From positions 1-18,471 of the forward strand of contig JAEDJF010000021.1 of NCBI GenBank assembly GCA_016296485.1: a stretch of DNA of 18,471 nt, given 5' to 3'. How positions within the stretch are numbered: the first letter of the stretch is position 1; each line of letters starts with the position of its first letter. Below the pieces are notes generated by a model. The model did not search any database, was not told the origin of the DNA, and was given only the letters and a program-made list of their open reading frames with translations. The position numbers and the translations under genes are program-made. This DNA comes from Oscillospiraceae bacterium (GTDB taxonomy: Bacteria; Bacillota; Clostridia; Oscillospirales; Ruminococcaceae). Below are positions 7,944-14,685 of the stretch, in pieces.

Positions 7944-7956
7944 AGGAGACTTCAAT

Positions 7957-8397
7957 ATGAACGGCAACAATGAAAATTTAAGAAAATCCGATTCCGAACT
8001 TCGCCAGCTCGTTTATGAGCAAAACCTCCAGCAAACAAAATGGATAAAGCGCCAAACGATTTTTGTTTCGCTCCTTTTGCTCGTTGTGGCTGTTGCCCTT
8101 ATTCTTTTGAGCATCCAGGTCAGCAACGTGCTCGGGGAAGCCAACGCCGCAATCGATGAAATCACAAGGCTCACCCACGAACTCAACAATGTCCTTGACG
8201 AATCGCACCTCACCGAGCTTTTGCAAAACGCCAACACCCTCATTGAGGAAAGCGGCGAAAGCCTTACCAAAGCTCTCGACGGCGTTGACGAGGCGCTTAA
8301 AAAAGTTGAACAGATAGACATTGACGCCCTTAATTCAGCGATTTCCGATTTGCAGAAAGTGATAGATCCTCTGGCAAGGCTGTTCGGCAAAAAATAA
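7957..8397 (+). CDS. Single-pass membrane protein with coiled-coil tail, unknown function
   Basis: I do not recognise a defined family. The 146-aa protein has a polar N-terminal segment of about 30 residues ending in the basic WIKRQ. One strong transmembrane helix follows at about residues 33-55 (rich in L, V, A). The remaining ~90 residues are acidic and heptad-like, from ANAAIDEITRLTHELN to IDPLARLFGKK. The basic flank predicts N-inside, coiled coil outside. The architecture resembles DUF948-like proteins of Firmicutes, but I cannot claim homology. AAGGAG lies 9 nt before the ATG. It is the second gene of a two-gene unit with the multidrug-export-family protein and is followed directly by a strong terminator. 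Confidence 0.85.
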   Translation: MNGNNENLRKSDSELRQLVYEQNLQQTKWIKRQTIFVSLLLLVVAVALILLSIQVSNVLGEANAAIDEITRLTHELNNVLDESHLTELLQNANTLIEESGESLTKALDGVDEALKKVEQIDIDALNSAISDLQKVIDPLARLFGKK

Positions 8398-8414
8398 CGA
8401 AGCAAAGATAAAAA

Positions 8415-8443
8415 CGCCGCCCGTAAAAGGGCGGCGCTTTTTT
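8415..8443. terminator. Bidirectional terminator between convergent genes
   Basis: CGCCGCCC (8415-8422) and GGGCGGCG (8429-8436) form a GC-only 8-bp stem with a 6-nt loop. TTTTTT follows on the plus strand and a T-rich run (TTTTTATC) on the minus strand. It closes both the plus-strand pair and the minus-strand acetyltransferase, whose stop is only 4 nt away. Confidence 0.9.
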
Positions 8444-8446
8444 ACG

Positions 8447-8902
8447 TCATTTGAAATAGTACATAAGATTCAAGCAGTCCGGTGCGTCGTCGTCGATATA
8501 TCCTGTATCGACAAAACCCGCTGTTTCGTAAACATGAAGCGCCGGCGCGTCCTCTTTATTTACGCAAACCTCAACGCATTCATATTTTCTTTCAGCCGCA
8601 AGAAGCTCCAAAATAAGGCTCAGGGCTTTTGTCCCGTATCCCTTGTTCTGGAAGCGCCTGTCAATCATAAATTCCTGCAAATCGTAACAAGCAGGCTCTT
8701 CGTCAAGGTCCCGAACGAGCGCGGCGCCGACAATATTATCGTCATCGGCAAAAACTATAATCCTGGAATTACAGTTGCGGTAAACGTATCCCCTTGCGAG
8801 AATACCGATTGCCGGGGCAACGAAATTTTTCTGCTCCTTGTTTACTGACAGTCTTGCAACCTCGAGCCAATTTTCCTCGGTAACATCTAAAAGGCGTATC
8901 AT
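8447..8902 (-). CDS. GNAT-family N-acetyltransferase, BltD/PaiA-like
   Basis: 151-aa acetyl-CoA-dependent acetyltransferase. The acetyl-CoA-binding motif A is RRFQNKGYGTKAL near residue 87, preceded by the beta strand L-Q-E-F-M-I-D. The C-terminal ALHVYETAGFVDTG is the usual motif B of the fold. The N-terminal part (RLLDVTEENW, RLSVNKEQKNFVAP) resembles spermidine/spermine acetyltransferases such as BltD, so a polyamine or other amine is a reasonable guess, but the acceptor is not settled by the sequence. GGAGG precedes the ATG. The gene has its own promoter at 8996-9023 and an ~90-nt leader. Confidence 0.85.
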   Translation of the reverse strand: MIRLLDVTEENWLEVARLSVNKEQKNFVAPAIGILARGYVYRNCNSRIIVFADDDNIVGAALVRDLDEEPACYDLQEFMIDRRFQNKGYGTKALSLILELLAAERKYECVEVCVNKEDAPALHVYETAGFVDTGYIDDDAPDCLNLMYYFK

Positions 8903-8920
8903 ATTTATTCCTCCGTCAAA

Positions 8921-8980
8921 TTATTGGAGGGTCAAATATTGCGGTCCCTCCGTTCGCAATTCATTGTCATAAAAAATCAT
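8921..8980 (-). other. Possible 19-codon leader ORF ahead of the acetyltransferase
   Basis: Inside the predicted leader, an ATG at 8978-8980 with AAAGGA close upstream opens MIFYDNELRTEGPQYLTLQ and ends at a TAA 18 nt before the acetyltransferase start. An inverted repeat GGAGGG (8926-8931) / CCCTCC (8946-8951) lies within it. It may be a regulatory leader peptide or chance. No homolog is known to me. Confidence 0.25.
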
Positions 8981-8995
8981 CGTCCTTTCAGATAG

Positions 8996-9023
8996 ATTAT
9001 ACAAAGCAAAGCTCCGTGCTCAA
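8996..9023 (-). promoter_or_regulatory. Promoter of the acetyltransferase gene
   Basis: On the minus strand TTGAGC (9018-9023) and a consensus TATAAT (8996-9001) are separated by 16 nt; reading TTTGAG one base earlier gives 17 nt. It sits between the second GDPD gene and the acetyltransferase. Confidence 0.6.
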
Positions 9024-9046
9024 AGCAAGCGGTGCCCTGTTTATAT

Positions 9047-9754
9047 TCAGTTTATGGTGCTCAAAATGTCTATACGGTTTGTAAGAAGCCCGTCTGCGCC
9101 CATTTTGAGCATCGCAAGCATCTCATCCCTGTCGTCAACGGTCCAGGGGTACACCTTCACCCAATGCTCATGGAAATCAGCAATAAGTTCGGGTGTCATA
9201 GCTTTATAATAAGGGATAGTTATGGTCACGCCGCGCTTTTCGCAATATTCGCCGTAATCAAAAATCCAGTTGTCAAAGGGGAAGCAAATCTCAATATCCG
9301 GCGCCATTTCCTTGAATTTCATAACCGAATAGTGGTTGGCGGAATAGATAATAACGCTGCCGCGCCTTTCGTGCTCATCAATAACTTCGAGAACTTTTTC
9401 CTCAAGTCCCGGATACGTGACAAAGCTGTTTTTAAGCTCCACAAAGGTCAGAATATCCCGGTCCTTAATGAGGTCAAAATACTCGTCAAGAGTGGGTATT
9501 TCCTGCTTCGGGAAGTCGTAGCCATAGGCGGCATTGAGCTCCTTGAGTTCGGAAAGAGTAAAATCTTTGACCCAGCCCTTTGCGCCGGTGGTGCGGAGAA
9601 GCTCCTCGTCGTGGAAAACGACGAGTTTTCCGTCTTTCGTAAGCTGAACGTCAAGTTCAATAGCGTCGGGAGAATACTCAAGGCATTTTTCAAAGGACAG
9701 CAGAGTGTTCTCCGGGTAAAGACCAGCAAGTCCCCTATGCGCAATACGCATCAT
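9047..9754 (-). CDS. Glycerophosphodiester phosphodiesterase, second copy
   Basis: TIM-barrel enzyme of the GDPD family (UgpQ type) that hydrolyses glycerophosphodiesters such as glycerophosphocholine to glycerol 3-phosphate and the alcohol, using a divalent metal. At 235 aa it has the size of the cytosolic single-domain form. Active-site segments are intact: AHRGLAGLYPENT at residues 5-17, ELDVQLTKDG (Glu and Asp metal ligands), VVFHDE (His), FVELK (Glu), and the closing WTVDDRDEML with GADGLLTNR. There is no signal peptide, so it acts inside the cell. The ATG overlaps the TGA of the preceding GDPD gene (ATGA), indicating coupling. It is a diverged paralog of that gene. No clear terminator follows. 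Confidence 0.93.
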   Translation of the reverse strand: MMRIAHRGLAGLYPENTLLSFEKCLEYSPDAIELDVQLTKDGKLVVFHDEELLRTTGAKGWVKDFTLSELKELNAAYGYDFPKQEIPTLDEYFDLIKDRDILTFVELKNSFVTYPGLEEKVLEVIDEHERRGSVIIYSANHYSVMKFKEMAPDIEICFPFDNWIFDYGEYCEKRGVTITIPYYKAMTPELIADFHEHWVKVYPWTVDDRDEMLAMLKMGADGLLTNRIDILSTIN

Positions 9755-10485
9755 TTTCCGCAGACTTCCTTTCTTATTTCAAGAAAACGCTCCGGACAAT
9801 TGGTAATGGCAATTTCGAGCTGGAGCCTCAGCGCCTTGCGCATATCCTCCTCGTCGTTTATGGTCCAGGCATTTATCTCGATGCCGTTATTGCGAAGGTC
9901 CTGTACGTTCTCGTGGTTGAGCATATTGAAAAACGGGTGGAAGCACTCAACTCCCCTGTTTCTCGTATATGCGCCCGGGTGGATAAGCCAGCTCTCCTCA
10001 AGGAAGCCGCATTTTACGTCGGGCGCAAGCTCTTTGAACCGGCAGACGGTGTAGTGGTTAAAAGAGCTGATGACTATTTTGTCCCGAAGCCCGAACTCAT
10101 CCATAAGGTTAAGAATTTTTCTTTCTATGCCGGGGTACTCAAATACGCCGCTTTTTATTTCTATATTGCACTCCATTCCCGTTTCTACAAGAAGCTCGAA
10201 AACTTCCCGGAGAGTGGGCGGCGCTTCAAACTCAAACTCGCCATTTTTCACATTCCCCGCGTCAAGAGCTTTAAATTCCGCAAGGGTGAGGTCTTTAATA
10301 AGGGCGTTCGTGCCGGTGGTGCGGACGGTGTTTTCGTCGTGCATTACCACAAGTTCTCCGTCTTTTGTGAGATGCACGTCAATTTCGATACCCTCGGCTC
10401 CGACTTCCGCCGCCTTTCTGAAAGCAAGCATCGTATTTTCCGGGTATTTTTCAGAATAACCGCGGTGAGCATATATTTTTGTCAT
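9751..10485 (-). CDS. Glycerophosphodiester phosphodiesterase, first copy
   Basis: Member of the same GDPD family, 244 aa and cytosolic (no signal peptide). Catalytic segments are AHRGYSEKYPENT near residue 6, EIDVHLTKDG, VVMHDEN, NIEIKSG and SSFNHYTV, with WTINDEEDM near the end. The terminal segment where most members read G-x-D-G-I-x-T is altered to LQLEIAITNCPE. The start is the ATG at 10485 with GGAGG 8 nt upstream; a TTG five codons earlier would place the ribosome binding site inside the gene. It follows the ABC ATPase after 83 nt that hold an internal promoter and a hairpin, and overlaps the second GDPD. Context points to cleavage of a substrate imported by the adjacent transporter. 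Confidence 0.93.
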   Translation of the reverse strand: MTKIYAHRGYSEKYPENTMLAFRKAAEVGAEGIEIDVHLTKDGELVVMHDENTVRTTGTNALIKDLTLAEFKALDAGNVKNGEFEFEAPPTLREVFELLVETGMECNIEIKSGVFEYPGIERKILNLMDEFGLRDKIVISSFNHYTVCRFKELAPDVKCGFLEESWLIHPGAYTRNRGVECFHPFFNMLNHENVQDLRNNGIEINAWTINDEEDMRKALRLQLEIAITNCPERFLEIRKEVCGK

Positions 10486-10506
10486 AGCAGCAGCCTCCAA
10501 AACATT

Positions 10507-10545
10507 CGTTTATAAAACGTACCGGAAGGCATTGCCTTCCGGTAC
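10507..10545 (-). other. Stable hairpin in the ATPase-GDPD gap
   Basis: A perfect palindrome has 13-nt arms (10519-10531 and 10533-10545, GTACCGGAAGGCA / TGCCTTCCGGTAC) around a single T. On the minus strand it is followed by CGTTTTATAAACG, itself able to pair. The T tract is weak, so it could be a partial terminator for the transporter transcript, an attenuator, or a 5' stabilising hairpin of the GDPD transcript. Confidence 0.75.
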
Positions 10546-10557
10546 TGCTTTACATAC

Positions 10558-10586
10558 ATTATATTGCTTTACAGCTTAATAATCAA
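10558..10586 (-). promoter_or_regulatory. Internal promoter for the two GDPD genes
   Basis: On the minus strand TTGATT (10581-10586, inside the last ATPase codons) and a consensus TATAAT (10558-10563) are separated by 17 nt. The predicted start lies just ahead of the 10519-10545 hairpin, which would then be the 5' end of a GDPD-only transcript. The -35 lies in coding sequence and could be coincidence. Confidence 0.5.
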
Positions 10587-11576
10587 GTTCTTTTCTACGC
10601 CGACGTAAACCTCGTCTCCGATATTGAACGCGAGCTCACGCTCAAACACAACGTCGGAGTTGAGCCAAACGTCGCCGCAGTCCACATGGAAACGAATGAT
10701 ATTTCCGTGGGAAATATAGTTCGTAACGGTTCCTTTGAGAAGATAATAATCCTCTTCTTCAAGGGGCTCGCGGCTCATCTTTACAATTTCCGGACGGATT
10801 GCGACGTCGGCGCAGTCAAGCTCCGCTCCGCAGGCTTTTCCGAACTTCTCCGCTCTCAAGAGGTTATAGTTGCCGATGAAGGTTGCGGTGAATTTCGTCG
10901 CGGGAGAAGTGTAAAGCTCTACAGGAGTACCGGACTGCTCAATCTGTCCGGCGTTGAAAAGATGGATAATATCGGACATAACCATTGCTTCGTCCTGGTC
11001 GTGGGTTACGAAAATGGTGGTTATGTTGAGCTTTTGCTGAATACGTCTGATCTCAATCTGGAGGTTGCGGCGAAGAAGAGCGTCGATAGCGGAAAGCGGC
11101 TCGTCAAGAAGGAGCACCTTCGGCTCGGTTACCATTGCTCTAGCAAGAGCAACACGCTGCTGCTGACCGCCGGAAAGCTGCATCGGGAACTGGTCGATTT
11201 TATCCGAAAGACCGACGATGTCGAGCATTTCTTTAACTTTCTCGTCAATTTCGTTTTTCGGAACGTTTTTCATCTTGAGTCCGAAAGCGACGTTATCTTT
11301 AACGCTCATATTCGGGAAAAGAGAATACTGCTGGAAAACCATTCCGATGCCGCGGCGGCGGGGGCTTACGTCGGTAATATCCTCACCGTCAAGATATATA
11401 CGACCGCTGGTCACCTGCTCAAGACCGGAAAGGCAGCGCAGCAAGGTGGATTTTCCGCAGCCGGAGGGTCCGAGCAAGGTTACAAGTTCGCCTTTTTCAA
11501 TTTCAAGGTTGATGTCTTTAAGGACGTGGTTGTTTCCGAAAGATTTATTTACATTTTCAAAACGAATATAAGACAT
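10569..11576 (-). CDS. ABC importer ATPase, PotA/FbpC-like
   Basis: 335-aa ATP-hydrolysing subunit of a binding-protein-dependent importer. Walker A is GPSGCGKST at residues 36-44. The Q-loop is in QQYSLFP near residue 87, the signature LSGGQQQRVALARA near 133, and Walker B VLLLDEPLSAID near 155. The switch histidine is in FVTHDQDEAM. After about residue 240 comes a TOBE-type regulatory domain ending in VGVEKNLIIKL. This layout is shared by PotA, FbpC, the aminoethylphosphonate transporter PhnT and the AfuC proteins, so sequence alone does not name the substrate. The start lies 5 nt after the upstream permease stop. It belongs with two permeases and a binding protein upstream and two GDPDs downstream. 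Confidence 0.95.
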   Translation of the reverse strand: MSYIRFENVNKSFGNNHVLKDINLEIEKGELVTLLGPSGCGKSTLLRCLSGLEQVTSGRIYLDGEDITDVSPRRRGIGMVFQQYSLFPNMSVKDNVAFGLKMKNVPKNEIDEKVKEMLDIVGLSDKIDQFPMQLSGGQQQRVALARAMVTEPKVLLLDEPLSAIDALLRRNLQIEIRRIQQKLNITTIFVTHDQDEAMVMSDIIHLFNAGQIEQSGTPVELYTSPATKFTATFIGNYNLLRAEKFGKACGAELDCADVAIRPEIVKMSREPLEEEDYYLLKGTVTNYISHGNIIRFHVDCGDVWLNSDVVFERELAFNIGDEVYVGVEKNLIIKL

Positions 11577-11581
11577 ATCTG

Positions 11582-12391
11582 TTATCTCCCCTCTTTTTGA
11601 ATCTTCTCAAGTTTGCTTTTGCTCTGAAGATAAAGAACAAGAGCGGTTATTGCAAAGGTCAAAAGCATTATAACAACTATAACTGCGGAAGATTCATCTG
11701 TTGAACGCTTCATTGCCTGATACAGATATATCTGCATATTTATAGTTCCGCCGCTGGAAAGGTTTCTTATAATTACGTAATCTCCGAAGAGGATGCCTAC
11801 TGCCAAAAGCGAAGAAACGGTTATTCCGGTTATAATATTCGGGACAATCACTCTGAAGAAAGCGTAAAGACGGCTTGCTCCGAGCATTTCCGCCGCTTCA
11901 ATCAGCATATTCATATTTACGGCGTGCATACTGTTTCTTATTCCCTGATAGATGTGAGGAAGAATAATGATACAGTAGGCGCCTATGAGCATTACCATTC
12001 TATTGCCAAAGAAGCCTCCCGCTTTTCCGTAAACGCTCAAAATTGAAACGGAAAGGATAACGCCCTGAATGGTGTAAGGAATCATACAGAGAAGCTGAAC
12101 GTATTTTTCGAGCTTCGGGAAATAAACCGTAACCACAAACAGCGCCAAAAGCACTACGATTATCGTAATGATTATCGGGATTATGCAAAGAAGAACCGTT
12201 TGATAAAGGGCTGATATGAATCTCGGGTTGCTGAAAATAGTTATGTAGCTGTTAAATGAAAAGCCTTTCGGCACAATTTCGGTCCAGTTTCTGAAAAGCG
12301 AATATACGAGCGTCGCGGCGAGCGGGAGCAAAAGCCATACGATAACGCAAATCATAAATACATTGGATAAAGCTTTTGATTTCTTGTTCAT
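11582..12391 (-). CDS. ABC importer permease, PotC-like
   Basis: 269-aa inner subunit of the importer with about six hydrophobic helices, the first at residues 11-33. The coupling-loop EAA motif IEAAEMLGASRLYAFFRVIVP near residue 155 contacts the ATPase. It resembles the second permease of spermidine/putrescine, ferric-ion and phosphonate systems. I choose the ATG at 12391, five bases after the upstream stop, because GAGGTG sits 6 nt ahead of it. An ATG at 12412 would overlap the other permease and has no ribosome binding site. The ATPase follows after 5 nt, with its ribosome binding site in the last codons of this gene. Confidence 0.93.
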   Translation of the reverse strand: MNKKSKALSNVFMICVIVWLLLPLAATLVYSLFRNWTEIVPKGFSFNSYITIFSNPRFISALYQTVLLCIIPIIITIIVVLLALFVVTVYFPKLEKYVQLLCMIPYTIQGVILSVSILSVYGKAGGFFGNRMVMLIGAYCIIILPHIYQGIRNSMHAVNMNMLIEAAEMLGASRLYAFFRVIVPNIITGITVSSLLAVGILFGDYVIIRNLSSGGTINMQIYLYQAMKRSTDESSAVIVVIMLLTFAITALVLYLQSKSKLEKIQKEGR

Positions 12392-12396
12392 CCCAT

Positions 12397-13281
12397 TCAC
12401 CTCGTTTTCCATGTTGTGGTCTTTTTGACAATATAGTTGTCAATAAGAATCACAGCGCACATTATTACCATCATAACCACAGAAAGCGCAGCGCCGAACT
12501 TCGGTTTGGACGCAATGTCTCCCGTGAAGGAAGCAGAAATATCAAGCGGGAGAAGCTTGAAGTTATTCATAAGAAGGGCGTACGCGGTAGCGTAAGCGCA
12601 AAGCGCATTCGCAAAGAGAACGCTTATTGTTCCAAAGATACTCGGAAGAAGTACGGGAATACCGACCTTGAACCAGAAAGTGCTTTCTCTTCCGCCGAGA
12701 AGCATATTCGCTTCCTGCCATTCTCTCCGGACGCCGTTGAAAGCAGGAATTAAAAGAAGAGTTGAAAGCGGTATCTGGAAATATATATACATCAGAATAA
12801 GACCCTTACTGCTGTAAAGATCAAAATTTTGAATAAATTCGATTCCATAGAGATTTGCTATTTGGGTAATTACGCCGAAGTTGCCCAAAAGAATCATATA
12901 AGCAAAAGCAAGAGGTACTCCGGCAAAGTTAGAAGTCATATTAAGAACGGTCATAAATATGCTTCTGCATTTTCCTCTTGAAGTATGGGCGGATTTAGCC
13001 CCGAGAAAAGCCACGATCATTCCCACAAGCGTAGAAATAAAAGTTATTTTGAGACTGTTCGTTATTGATTTTTGATAACCTACGGTAGTAAATATTTTTT
13101 TGTAGTTCTCTAACGTAAAGAGAATGCTCGAATCCGCATCGGAACCGAAGCTGTCAATTATAAGCATAAACAGCGGAACAAGTTCGTACAGCAGGACAAG
13201 AATCACAAAAGGAAGAAAGGCAAATAAATAGAGATATTTATTTGTTGTTTTCTTTTTTTCAGCGGCAACTATGTTCTTCAT
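12397..13281 (-). CDS. ABC importer permease, PotB-like
   Basis: 294-aa membrane subunit with a short basic N-terminus (EKKKTTNKY) and about six transmembrane helices, the first near residues 17-41. The EAA-type coupling loop reads EANMLLGGRESTFWFKVGIPVLLPS near residue 193. It resembles the first permease of PotB/FbpB-type pairs and should form a heterodimer with the product of the next gene. GAGGAG precedes the ATG. A strong stem-loop lies between the binding-protein gene and this one, close to the ribosome binding site, which suggests lower expression of the permease block than of the binding protein. Confidence 0.93.
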   Translation of the reverse strand: MKNIVAAEKKKTTNKYLYLFAFLPFVILVLLYELVPLFMLIIDSFGSDADSSILFTLENYKKIFTTVGYQKSITNSLKITFISTLVGMIVAFLGAKSAHTSRGKCRSIFMTVLNMTSNFAGVPLAFAYMILLGNFGVITQIANLYGIEFIQNFDLYSSKGLILMYIYFQIPLSTLLLIPAFNGVRREWQEANMLLGGRESTFWFKVGIPVLLPSIFGTISVLFANALCAYATAYALLMNNFKLLPLDISASFTGDIASKPKFGAALSVVMMVIMCAVILIDNYIVKKTTTWKTR

Positions 13282-13299
13282 TAGGTTAACTCCTCATTC

Positions 13300-13333
13300 A
13301 AGAATGGGGCGCACTGACGGGCGCCCCATTCTT
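13300..13333 (-). other. Intra-operon stem-loop after the binding-protein gene
   Basis: A perfect 13-bp stem (13300-13312 and 13321-13333, AAGAATGGGGCGC / GCGCCCCATTCTT) has an 8-nt loop and starts 22 nt after the binding-protein stop. No T run follows on the minus strand, so it is more likely an mRNA-stabilising or partial-termination structure, as found after binding-protein genes of other importers, than a full terminator. Confidence 0.8.
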
Positions 13334-13355
13334 TATACCTTGAGTAAATTAATTA

Positions 13356-14444
13356 TCATCCAAGAAGCGGGATGATGTTATCGTTCCACCATGCGGAGAT
13401 CTCTTTGCAAACTTCGGCATAATGTGCAGCGTCGGAAATACCTACTGCGTTAGCATACTCGGAAGGAGCAAATTTCTGATCTGCTTCGGGGATTACAACG
13501 TCGGTTCTGGTGGGGATAGCACCGGATTTTGCAAGGTTGATCTGACCTTCATCAGAGAAGATGTACTCTCTTGCAAGAGCAGCAGCGAAAGGAGTATCGG
13601 TGTTGCTGTTGATTACGGAAGCATAGCCAACAAGGATGGAACCGTCGCTGGGGATGCAGGTGGTAAGGTCGTAACCTTTGCTCTCAGTGATGCTGTCTCT
13701 GTAAGAAACTGCGTTATAGGACCAAATTACGCCGAAGGGAACTTCACCGGATTCAAAGTTCTGGTGAGTAATATCAATTTTGTTGATACGACCGGCTTTT
13801 GCCATCTCAAGCCAGAATTCATATGCGGGCTCGAGGTTGTCAATGTCGCCGCCGAAAGCGTAAGCAGTAGCGATAACGTTGCCCTGTCCGGTTGCGCCGC
13901 CGACTACGTCACCGATGGAGATGGTGTAATCGCCTTCGCGGACTTCCTGCCAGGAAGTGGGCATCTCGCCGCCGCAGAGAGTTTTATTGTAAAGGAAAGA
14001 AGTGCATCCGGTATATGCAACCATCCAAAGACCGTCGGAATCCTTTGCCCAGTCGGGAACGGAATCCCAGTAAGAGGTCTTATAAGACTGGACAAGACCG
14101 TCTTTAACAGCCTGCTCGGTGAATGCAATACCAACGTCGCCGATTGCTCTGGTGGGGTCGCTTGCGAACATATTAAGTTCCTCAGCGGAGCTCATATCAG
14201 AGTCGTTATGGGTGATGCCGTACTCAGCAGTGTACTCTTCCCAGGTCTCTCCCCAGTTTGCCCAGCTGTCAGGCATACCGACGGATTCAAGGTGACCTTC
14301 TTCTTTTGCTTTCTCAATGATTTCATCAAGGGTGTAATCGTTGAGGTTTACTGCGTTCTCGTTTCCGGAAGAAGAGCATCCGGCAAGCAGGAGACCGAGG
14401 CAAGCAATAACTGCAATCAATTTGAACAATGTGGTTTTACGCAT
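13356..14444 (-). CDS. Lipoprotein ABC substrate-binding protein, AfuA/COG1840-like
   Basis: 362-aa extracellular binding protein. The signal peptide runs from MRKTTLFKLIAV to the lipobox LAGC (Cys 23), giving a lipid anchor. The mature chain begins with a helix EIIEKAKEEGHLESVG, then VGIAF, LWMVAYTGCTSFLYNKTL near residue 145, MPTSWQEVREG, and a late YIFSDEGQINLAKSGAIPTRTD. This is the pattern of the COG1840 group that includes ferric-iron, aminoethylphosphonate, thiamine-type and hexose-phosphate (AfuA) receptors. Iron seems less likely beside two GDPDs; a phosphate-containing ligand fits better, but that is inference. AGAAGGAA precedes the ATG. It is the first gene of the transporter operon, with a strong promoter upstream. 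Confidence 0.9.
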   Translation of the reverse strand: MRKTTLFKLIAVIACLGLLLAGCSSSGNENAVNLNDYTLDEIIEKAKEEGHLESVGMPDSWANWGETWEEYTAEYGITHNDSDMSSAEELNMFASDPTRAIGDVGIAFTEQAVKDGLVQSYKTSYWDSVPDWAKDSDGLWMVAYTGCTSFLYNKTLCGGEMPTSWQEVREGDYTISIGDVVGGATGQGNVIATAYAFGGDIDNLEPAYEFWLEMAKAGRINKIDITHQNFESGEVPFGVIWSYNAVSYRDSITESKGYDLTTCIPSDGSILVGYASVINSNTDTPFAAALAREYIFSDEGQINLAKSGAIPTRTDVVIPEADQKFAPSEYANAVGISDAAHYAEVCKEISAWWNDNIIPLLG

Positions 14445-14470
14445 GTTGTTCCTTCTCTCTGAATTAAATT

Positions 14471-14495
14471 ATGCAATAATTTTTAACAATTGCAT
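14471..14495 (-). promoter_or_regulatory. Operator-like inverted repeat in the transporter leader
   Basis: ATGCAAT (14471-14477) and ATTGCAT (14489-14495) are perfect inverted arms separated by 11 nt, starting within a few bases of the predicted transcription start. The position fits a repressor site. No candidate regulator gene lies nearby. Confidence 0.45.
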
Positions 14496-14502
14496 CACCT
14501 GT

Positions 14503-14531
14503 ATTATAACTTTCGCATACAAATTTGTAAA
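14503..14531 (-). promoter_or_regulatory. Promoter of the binding-protein/permease/ATPase/GDPD operon
   Basis: On the minus strand TTTACA (14526-14531) and a consensus TATAAT (14503-14508) are separated by exactly 17 nt. It would leave a leader of about 50 nt before the binding-protein ATG. Confidence 0.75.
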
Positions 14532-14620
14532 TAGATTTTCCTAAATACTGACGTTATGACGATTTTACCCCACCAAGTTTTGTGCAACTTGCCGTACTTA
14601 TTTTTGTCATATTTTCCGGC

Positions 14621-14649
14621 TTGAATATATGTTTGGTTTTTGATAAAAT
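14621..14649 (+). promoter_or_regulatory. Promoter of the pepT-like gene
   Basis: TTGAAT (14621-14626), 17 nt, and TAAAAT (14644-14649) preceded by TGA (extended -10 form). It is divergent from the transporter promoter. The interval 14532-14620 between the two shows nothing else I can name. Confidence 0.65.
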
Positions 14650-14685
14650 ACAACTGTCTAAATATACTGCATTATGGAGGTAAAA

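Noticed and set aside
10519..10545. Riboswitch ahead of the GDPD genes
   Set aside because: A single simple palindrome with no additional conserved helices or loops of any aptamer class known to me.
13422..14462. 346-codon plus-strand open frame opposite the binding protein
   Set aside because: The minus strand has a lipoprotein signal peptide and a conserved fold; the plus-strand reading has neither.
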